Shown: in pieces, positions 57,879-64,000 of the stretch
How the letters are laid out: every line of letters starts with the position of its first letter
How positions within the stretch are numbered: position 1 is the stretch's first letter
Assembly (NCBI GenBank): GCA_034422875.1
Contig: DAOUJI010000013.1
Location: 1 to 64,000 of the forward strand
Reading direction: 5' to 3'
DNA length: 64,000 bases
Origin: DAOUJI01 sp034422875
GTDB taxonomy: Bacteria; Chloroflexota; Dehalococcoidia; Lucifugimonadales; JAGWBF01
Notes under the pieces: generated by a model
Told to the model about the DNA's origin: nothing
What the model saw: only the letters and a program-made list of their open reading frames with translations
The model's database searches: none
Made by a program: the position numbers and the translations under genes

Positions 57879-59042
57879 CTATAGGTTCTCGGGTGGGTCC
57901 GTCCAGTCTCGTTCTTTCATGTAAACTTGAATGCGAGCGCTGGTCGCTTCCAGGACGATGATCCGTCCCTCATCGTCTACGTTCACGGTCACAGGCCACT
58001 TGAAGAACCTCTCCACGGACAAGTCAGCCCGCTTTCGGGCCTTGGCGGCATCGGCATTTATGGCGTACCTCTCCTGGACCCACGGGGAGAGCTCCTGCGA
58101 GTCTCCATCGAAGGACACCAAGTAATCGCCGTTGGGTTCGTAGATGACCAGACGGTGGGCGTCATAGTCGGTGACGTATACGTCGCCGTCGCTGTCAACC
58201 GCCACGCTGGAGGGCCTGTAGAGCCTGCCCTTCCCCGATTCGGGGCCCCCGAACGTCGCCAAGTGCCGTCCGTCGTCGGAGAACTTCTGCACCCGGGAAT
58301 TGCCCCAGTCGGCAACGTAAACATTGTGGTCCTTATCGAGAGCGAGTCCCCAGGGCAGGTTCAAATCGCCCTCGTCACTGCCATACTGGCCCCACTTGCT
58401 GATGAACTGGCCGTCTTTGGTGAATACCTGCACCCGGTGGTTGTGGCTGTCGGAGATGAACAATCTGTCGTCCTCGTCGAAGGTAAGGCCGTTGGGGCCG
58501 TTCAACTCGCCGTCGGCAGCGGTGTCCATAGCCCCCACCTTCTTCAGGTAGAGCTCGAAGGGCATGGTGAAGTTGTTGGCCAAGGGCAGTAGTCCGCTGG
58601 ACGGGCGCTCGTCCTCGACTGGAAGAGCGCTTAGGACCACGTCATTGGAACCTCTGTCGGGTGTATGGAGGCCGTAGTCCTCTCTACCCGACCCCCAGCT
58701 TCCCAGGCGGTTGCCGTCCTTGTCGAATATGAAAATGTGGTTGGTCATCTCCTCGGAGACGTATACGTTCTCCTGGCTGTCCACGGCGATGGAGCTGGGC
58801 TGGGGGGCCTGGCCGTCCATGAATTTTCTGCCCCGGTCTTCCCAGAAGAACTCGTGGTCCAGATTGCACTTGGTTATTCCCTGGGAGGGAAACCACTCCA
58901 TGCCCTTGCTGAGGACGTACATGTTTCCTTGAGGCGTCAGGGCGAAGTCCACAGGGTAGAAGAAGTTCTTACCCCCGACCCCGGAGCAGCCATGGGTGAA
59001 GTCGTAGTTGTACACTCGCCCGTTCACGTATTTGGTTCTCAT
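57879..59042 (-). CDS. NHL-repeat protein, cassette 3
   Basis: 387 aa, same start (MRTKYVNGRVYNYDF), blade pattern, insert and ending (IQVYMKERDWTDPPENL) as cassette 2. GGAGAG precedes the ATG. Downstream of its DUF1800 gene on the minus strand. Confidence 0.88.
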   Translation of the reverse strand: MRTKYVNGRVYNYDFTHGCSGVGGKNFFYPVDFALTPQGNMYVLSKGMEWFPSQGITKCNLDHEFFWEDRGRKFMDGQAPQPSSIAVDSQENVYVSEEMTNHIFIFDKDGNRLGSWGSGREDYGLHTPDRGSNDVVLSALPVEDERPSSGLLPLANNFTMPFELYLKKVGAMDTAADGELNGPNGLTFDEDDRLFISDSHNHRVQVFTKDGQFISKWGQYGSDEGDLNLPWGLALDKDHNVYVADWGNSRVQKFSDDGRHLATFGGPESGKGRLYRPSSVAVDSDGDVYVTDYDAHRLVIYEPNGDYLVSFDGDSQELSPWVQERYAINADAAKARKRADLSVERFFKWPVTVNVDDEGRIIVLEATSARIQVYMKERDWTDPPENL

Positions 59043-59115
59043 GCCTCTCTCCTTCCCTGACTCGAAATGCCTTTGGAGCTATTGGCCGCTGGGCTCTGGA
59101 AGACTGGTGCGGCGC

Positions 59116-60519
59116 CTAGCAGAACTGGTACTCCCGCGTAGCCACTATAAGTGCCAGGATGTCCGCCACTTTCTGGGTGGACTCGCTTACCTGTTCGTCG
59201 GTCTCCCACTGCAGCCCGCCGCTCATGCGGGCCTTGGTTATCAACTCCTCGCGGGTGTCCTCCTCGACCCAGACCGGGCCCAGCATGTCCAGACAGGCGT
59301 CGACTGACTCGTCCGGCCCCATCGCGCCCATGCCTCTCATTCGGTCCACCATAGCCTGGACCCCGGGGTAGGCGATGCTGGAAACGGCGTCGGCGGCCAG
59401 GTTGATGCGCTTGACCAGCGACCCGCTGTCTATCCACTCGTGCCCGTGGTTCCATCCCTCAACGCTGGGCGGGTCGCTCAGATACTGGCCCATGTACCAA
59501 CATTCAAGGCCCAAGAGCTCAAGACCCAGCCGGGGGTATTTGAAGTCTCCCACCAGCTTGCAGAGCCCCGCTATCGTCTCAGCCGGACTCTTCACCCGCT
59601 TGAACCGGGACTCCTTGAAGAAGTCTGAGGTGAATATCATCCTCAGGGTGTCCTTCATTTCGTAATTCGACGACACAAAAGCGTCGGCGATGAGGTTGAT
59701 GGCCACCGGATCTCTGGGAGGGGTGTGCAGCCATGCCGGCACCTGCACCTCGTCGGCGACGAAGAAGTTGTACAGGTGGCGGGCGATGAAACGAGCAGTG
59801 GCCGGCTGGCGGACAACGATGTCGATCACGTCCTCGCCGTTGAACTTGCCCCGCTGCCCCAGGAAACGCTTCTCGCCGTCGTCGTGGTCGTCTTCCCGGT
59901 ATTCGAAGTCCCAGGCAAACTGGCCTAGTCCGGTGGATGGCGGCTTTGGCGCTATGGTCCACCCCGTGAAAGCCCGGGCGCACTCGAACACGTCTTCTTC
60001 CGTGTAGTTGCCCTGTCCCATGGAGAAGAGTTCCAGCAGCTCCCGGCCCCAGTTTTCGTTGGGCTGGTTTTTGTGGTTTTCGTTGTTGTCGAGCCAGTAG
60101 ATCATGGCAGGGTCTTTGGCCAGCTCCACCAGCAACTCGTGATAGTTGCCCATGCCCCGGTTGCGGAACATGTCCATCTGGCGTGTCATCTCCAGGGCGC
60201 AGTCCACCTTTGTGACGCCGGTGGCAAAGACGGAATGCCAGAAGAGGCACATCTTCTCTTCCAGGGGACGGGGATTGCTCACCAGGTACCACATGTGATG
60301 GTTGGTGGCTTCCTTGGAGAACCCGCCCACAACTGACGGAAAGACGCGGGCCAGCAGACTGACGTCCATGCGGGGAATCCCGTACGCCTCCGGGTCCAGC
60401 AACTCATCGATGACCCTGTCATAACCCTTGGCCAGCGCGACGTCCAACTCGTCGGGAGTCGCTCCGAACCCCGCTCGTCGCATCAAATGGGCCATTTCCG
60501 CTCGTTCTTCGTCTGGCAT
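59116..60519 (-). CDS. DUF1800 protein, cassette 3
   Basis: 467 aa from the ATG at 60519, with AGGAGG 7 bases upstream; the frame opens earlier at 60612. Very similar to cassette 2 along its full length and also ends REYQFC. Transcribed opposite to cassette 2. Confidence 0.92.
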   Translation of the reverse strand: MPDEERAEMAHLMRRAGFGATPDELDVALAKGYDRVIDELLDPEAYGIPRMDVSLLARVFPSVVGGFSKEATNHHMWYLVSNPRPLEEKMCLFWHSVFATGVTKVDCALEMTRQMDMFRNRGMGNYHELLVELAKDPAMIYWLDNNENHKNQPNENWGRELLELFSMGQGNYTEEDVFECARAFTGWTIAPKPPSTGLGQFAWDFEYREDDHDDGEKRFLGQRGKFNGEDVIDIVVRQPATARFIARHLYNFFVADEVQVPAWLHTPPRDPVAINLIADAFVSSNYEMKDTLRMIFTSDFFKESRFKRVKSPAETIAGLCKLVGDFKYPRLGLELLGLECWYMGQYLSDPPSVEGWNHGHEWIDSGSLVKRINLAADAVSSIAYPGVQAMVDRMRGMGAMGPDESVDACLDMLGPVWVEEDTREELITKARMSGGLQWETDEQVSESTQKVADILALIVATREYQFC

Positions 60520-60630
60520 CCTGCCACCTCCTAGACCGAATCGCATCGGCGCTGCCCCTGAATGGGTTGATAAATTTGTGGTTTCAGGAGATAAGCGCCT
60601 ATATTCTAACAAATTTTCCCGAAATGTTCC

Positions 60631-61545
60631 CTATCTGGTGCCTCTCAGCCGAGGGTCCAATATGTCGCGCAAAGAATCTCCCAGAACGTTCCAGGAGAAC
60701 ACCACTATGGCTATGGCCGCCCCCGGGAACACCGCAAGCCAGGGTCCGATCCCGACGTACCGTTTGGTGGCCCCCTCCAACATGCGTCCCCATGAAGGCT
60801 CGTCCGGTCCTGCCCCCAGACCAAGGAAGCTCAGGGAAGCTTCGGCGATGATGGCGACCCCCAGCTGGAACGTAAGGATCACCAGCACGATGGCCAACGT
60901 GTTGGGCAGCATGTGCCTGAAGATAATTCGAATCTCTCTGGCGCCCAAGGCCTGAGCGGCCAGAACGTAGTCCATCTCTTTTATTGCCAGGGCCTGGGAA
61001 CGGACGATGCGGGCAGTGATGGGCACGAATAATATGGACAGGGCGATTACCACATTGTTCAGGGAAGAACCCAGAGCAGCGACGATTGCAATGATCAGAA
61101 CAAGAGCCGGAAAGGCTATCATGCCGTCAATTAATCGCTGGACAAGGAGGTCAGTGATTCCCCCGAAGTAGGCGCTGGTAACTCCCACCAACATGCCTAT
61201 AGAGCAGCCGATAAGGGCGCTTATCAGCCCCACGGTCAGGGAAATCCTCGAACCCATCACGAGGCGGCTGAACACGTCTCGCCCCAGCTCGTCGCCGCCG
61301 AACAGCAGCTCGGAACTGGGAGGGGCGTAGATGTGGTCAGGGTTTGTTGTCCTGTGGTCCTTGGTGGCTATCTGAGGAGCCAGTATGGCGATGATGATGA
61401 GCAGCAACGCCACGAAGCCGCCGAACGCTCCCAGCGGCTTCGTCTTGATGAAGACAATCAGGTTGCGTGCGACGGAGGGCTTCGCCCTTAGATCGGCGAA
61501 CCTAGGGGCCGGAGAACCGGCTCGTGCACCCTGCTCTTGTTCCAT
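60631..61545 (-). CDS. peptide/nickel-type ABC importer permease (DppC-like), set 3
   Basis: 304 aa. DppC topology; EAA loop AQALGAREIRIIFRHMLPN; ends DILDPRLRG. Clearly closer to set 1 than to set 2 (for example SFLGLGAGPDEPSWG versus SFLGLGVGLDEPSWG). Confidence 0.92.
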   Translation of the reverse strand: MEQEQGARAGSPAPRFADLRAKPSVARNLIVFIKTKPLGAFGGFVALLLIIIAILAPQIATKDHRTTNPDHIYAPPSSELLFGGDELGRDVFSRLVMGSRISLTVGLISALIGCSIGMLVGVTSAYFGGITDLLVQRLIDGMIAFPALVLIIAIVAALGSSLNNVVIALSILFVPITARIVRSQALAIKEMDYVLAAQALGAREIRIIFRHMLPNTLAIVLVILTFQLGVAIIAEASLSFLGLGAGPDEPSWGRMLEGATKRYVGIGPWLAVFPGAAIAIVVFSWNVLGDSLRDILDPRLRGTR

Positions 61546-61579
61546 TTATCTACTACATCCCATCATTGCAAATGGGCGG

Positions 61580-62542
61580 TCAGGCGTAACGTATGCGCGG
61601 GTTCAGCCAAGCGTAAAACAGGTCCGTCAAGACGTTCAGGACCAGCACTATTCCCGTCAACATTATCACTATGGCCTGGATCATCGGGTAGTCCCGCTGG
61701 GATATGGCCGAGAGCAAAAGCCATCCCATTCCGGGGACGGTAAATATCTGCTCTATGATGACCGTTCCCCCCAACAGACGTCCGAACTCGTAAGCGCTCA
61801 CTGTGACGACGGGCAGCAGGGCGTTCTTCAGAGCGTGGCGTCTGATAACCAGTCCCTCAGCCAGTCCCTTTGAACGCGCAGTGCGAATGTAGTCCTCCCG
61901 GAACACTTCCAAGACAGCGGAACGAGTGATTCTGGCGACGAAAGCCATATTGGACAGGGCCAACGCGAAAGCGGGGAATATCAACTGGTGAAGGTTCTTG
62001 CCGGGGTCTTTCCAGAATTGGACGTAGCCAATTCGAGGCAAAGCGTCAGCGAACTCGTTGGACAATATGAACAAGACCATTATGGCGATCCAAAAATTGG
62101 GCAGGGCGATCCCCATGATGGTAACCGAACGACTGACATAGTCCAGGGGACTGTCCTGGTACACGGCGGAGAGAGCCCCCAGGGGCACTGCGACGACAGT
62201 GGCAATCAGCAGGGCCAGGATTGTCAGTTCCAGTGTGGTGGGGAACCTGGCCTTGATGTCCTCCCAAACTGGAGTCTCGTACCAGAACGACTCGCCAAAG
62301 TCCAGGTGGAGCAAGTCCCAGGTCCATATTCCGTACTGTTCTATCAGGGGCTTGTCGGTCCCGAGTTTGGCCTGGAGGCTCGCCACCTGATCGCTGGAAT
62401 ACTGGGACCTGCCATCAGTGCCTCCGAGGATGATTCTGGCCGGGTCGCCCGGAACAAGGCGCAGGATAATGAACACGGCTGTGGTGACTATCAGCATCGT
62501 GGGGATGAAAAGCAGGATTCTTTTCAGAATGTAGGCATACAT
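61580..62542 (-). CDS. peptide/nickel-type ABC importer permease (DppB-like), set 3
   Basis: 320 aa. Starts MYAYILKRILLFIPTMLIV; EAA loop RTARSKGLAEGLVIRRHALKN; ends YAWLNPRIRY. 34 bases upstream of DppC. No ATPase follows. Confidence 0.92.
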   Translation of the reverse strand: MYAYILKRILLFIPTMLIVTTAVFIILRLVPGDPARIILGGTDGRSQYSSDQVASLQAKLGTDKPLIEQYGIWTWDLLHLDFGESFWYETPVWEDIKARFPTTLELTILALLIATVVAVPLGALSAVYQDSPLDYVSRSVTIMGIALPNFWIAIMVLFILSNEFADALPRIGYVQFWKDPGKNLHQLIFPAFALALSNMAFVARITRSAVLEVFREDYIRTARSKGLAEGLVIRRHALKNALLPVVTVSAYEFGRLLGGTVIIEQIFTVPGMGWLLLSAISQRDYPMIQAIVIMLTGIVLVLNVLTDLFYAWLNPRIRYA

Positions 62543-62686
62543 TCAGTCACCTACCCCATTGACGCCGTACGTTGAGCCCCGGCCAAACCGGTTGATGGGT
62601 CGTGATGTCCTGGGGGTCCGGCACAGCAAGATGGGCCACGCCTCGCCTCCATGTTTAGCGTTTTTACCTGTTAGCCAGGCGGCGGG

Positions 62687-63229
62687 CTATTTGACCAGCA
62701 GAATCTCGAGCACCTTGGGGAGGGCCTCCCTGGCTCGGGCCATGACGCCCTCTTCTTCCAGGCTCCCGACGGGGTGGCGCACCACGGAGAAGGGGTAGTC
62801 CTCGATGCCGCGAATCTTCGCTATCGCCCTGCCGGTGGGGATGAAGGGTTCGGTGCAGATGGCGACGGCCGGTTTTCCCGCCTTCTCCATCGTTATTGCA
62901 TCGTGCACACTGCACGAACTGCAAGAGCCTCAATCGCCTGTCGACGTGATTATCACGTCGCATTTCTCCAGAAGCTCGTCCTTCATATGCTCTGGGACGG
63001 GGCGTCCCGGGTTCCCCTTGTTCAGCCGCACAGCTCCCTTCAGGTCGTATATGTCCTGCAGCAGGGAGTACACGGCGTCCAGCAGAGTGTCTGCGTTTCG
63101 TTTCCCGTTGGAGAGAAGACCGACAGTTTTCCCGTTCAGGTCTGCGGGCCTCTTGGCCAGAACAGTCTCATCCGGGATGGCTTGGACCGTCGGGTCCAGA
63201 ATTTCGAAACCTACGCTTGTGGTTGCCAT
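62687..63229 (-). CDS. UGSC-family selenoprotein (in-frame TGA read as selenocysteine)
   Basis: 180 aa if the TGA at 62932-62930 is selenocysteine (residue 100). The first 99 residues end ...IITSTGD; then TGA, then GSCSSCSVHDAITMEKAGKPA in the same frame for 80 more residues to a TAG/TAA-type stop. The sequence around the TGA is the Sec-Gly-Ser-Cys motif that names the UGSC family, with a second Cys at 106. A hairpin directly after the TGA fits a bacterial SECIS. Family function is unknown; a redox role is inference. The partner gene lies 36 bases upstream. Confidence 0.85.
62896..62924 (-). promoter_or_regulatory. SECIS-like hairpin after the UGA codon
   Basis: On the minus strand, 5 bases after the TGA: TTGCA, a 2-base bulge GT, TCGTGCA, loop GTG, TGCACGA, TGCAA. 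Both stems (5 and 7 bp) pair perfectly, and the loop with its G lies about 20 bases after the TGA, as in bacterial SECIS elements. Confidence 0.7.
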
Positions 63230-63265
63230 GCTGTCACCCCCTTACCTGAATCTAAATCCGGCACT

Positions 63266-64000
63266 CTAGGGAATCCGGCTGGTGTCAATTTCCTTTGTGG
63301 CAAATAGCCCGTTTAGACCCTTGGCCCAGCGCGGCACCAGGGAGTCGTTTGCCCCGGCCGGACCGCCGCCGGCCAAAAGGGTCAAGGAACCGGGCTCCAG
63401 GCAGACCGGAATGGACTCGTCCTCGGAGCCGGGTTCGGGTGGAAGCGTCTGGCCGGTCTCGGCCCATTCCCTGGCGCTCCTGCGGGCCTTCTCGAACAGG
63501 AACGCTCTGACCTGCTCCTTGCTCCAACCTGCCTCTTTTATGACGCCGCCGTGCTCCCGGGAAATTACAAGAATGAGGTTTCCCTGGCCGGGGCCCAGGC
63601 CTCGCATTGCGGTGGCGGCGGCTGTGAGAATGGCTTCCGGGGTTCCCGCGTCCCCCGCCACGTTAATCTGCCAGGGCGCCAGACTGGTGAAGACTGAGAC
63701 TGTGCTCGACTCAGGAGCGTAGCCCAGTTCGACGTGCATGGGTTCCCAGGGGCTGTTCTCTTCGTCCTCGGCAATGCAGTACGTGTACTTGCCCGGGTGG
63801 CCCATGGTTGATTTGTCCAACACCCCTGGGTGGTTCTCCAGCACGTTAATCAATATCAGCCGCATTGCTCTTCCCACGGTGGCGTTGGCTCTGCGGTCAG
63901 GACCGGGGCCGAAGATGTTGTGGCCGCTGGCGAACCCCAGCTGGTTCCTGACAGGCCCGTTTACGACAACCAACGGCGCAGAACCGCCGGTGCTGGCGGA
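63266..64000 (-). CDS. conserved protein paired with UGSC selenoprotein (5' end outside window)
   Basis: At least 244 aa; the start lies beyond 64000. Conserved-looking blocks: VVVNGPVRNQLGFASGHNIFGPG, RANATVGRAMRLILINV, HPGKYTYCIAEDEENSPW. A glycine-rich TLLAGGGPAGAND near the C-terminus. No family name recognised; it appears to be the operon partner of the UGSC protein, which starts 36 bases after its stop. Confidence 0.75.
   Translation of the reverse strand, partial: SASTGGSAPLVVVNGPVRNQLGFASGHNIFGPGPDRRANATVGRAMRLILINVLENHPGVLDKSTMGHPGKYTYCIAEDEENSPWEPMHVELGYAPESSTVSVFTSLAPWQINVAGDAGTPEAILTAAATAMRGLGPGQGNLILVISREHGGVIKEAGWSKEQVRAFLFEKARRSAREWAETGQTLPPEPGSEDESIPVCLEPGSLTLLAGGGPAGANDSLVPRWAKGLNGLFATKEIDTSRIP

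Noticed and set aside
62687..62908. Separate 73-aa protein downstream of a 99-aa protein
   Set aside because: Both are in one frame joined by TGA with a UGSC motif and SECIS-like stem; better explained as one selenoprotein.

Overview
The window most likely comes from a marine or soil Chloroflexota bacterium, probably of the SAR202/Dehalococcoidia type. This is inference from gene content. The solute-binding lipoproteins have long Thr-Pro linkers after the lipid-anchor cysteine. The rRNA operon is split. Family III CoA-transferases, a luciferase-like monooxygenase, SDRs and DUF1800/NHL proteins are common. No phage, transposase, integrase, tRNA or CRISPR array was seen.

Layout. 1-1.5 kb: 5' half of an unlinked 23S rRNA gene with its own promoter. 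1.8-8.2 kb: hydroxyacid dehydrogenase, flavin monooxygenase, MEMO-like protein, and the alpha-E / transglutaminase / circularly permuted ATP-grasp trio. 8.5-9.1 kb: BrnT/BrnA toxin-antitoxin. 9.2-13.1 kb: peptide-type ABC importer 1. 13.2-18.7 kb: tandemly duplicated SDRs, P450, ThDP enzyme and a further SDR. 18.9-21.7 kb: an unknown protein paired with a bacterial VHL-like beta-domain protein, a DinB protein and an epimerase. 21.7-24.1 kb: a PLD-nuclease/P-loop ATPase fusion gene bracketed by 26-bp direct repeats. 24.2-26.9 kb: drug-type ABC exporter, pterin dehydratase and MarR regulator. 27.1-28.6 kb: antitoxin/PIN toxin/YgjP-like peptidase operon. 28.7-29.7 kb: collagen-like lipoprotein. 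30.1-33.1 kb: two paralogous diiron-type proteins, a zinc ribbon and an SCP2-like protein. 33.2-37.0 kb: importer 2. 37.1-45.8 kb: HpcH aldolase, CoA-transferase, a HEPN protein, Amt, SulP and a GPP34 protein. 46.1-60.5 kb: three DUF1800/NHL cassettes, one containing DUF1501, with a monooxygenase, a cyclase-family hydrolase and solute-binding protein 3 between them. 60.6-62.5 kb: importer 3 permeases. 62.7-64 kb: a UGSC-family selenoprotein with a SECIS-like hairpin, plus a partner cut by the window edge.

How it fits together. Three peptide/nickel-type importers provide binding proteins and permeases, but no matching ATPase is present, so the ATPases must be encoded elsewhere. The oxidoreductases, CoA-transferase, aldolase and cyclase suggest breakdown of diverse organic compounds. 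The most unusual loci are the UGSC selenoprotein, the repeat-flanked PLD-ATPase, the VHL-like protein that keeps the hydroxyproline-pocket residues, and the diiron pair in which one member has lost its metal-ligand glutamates. All calls come from reading the sequence; no searches were run.
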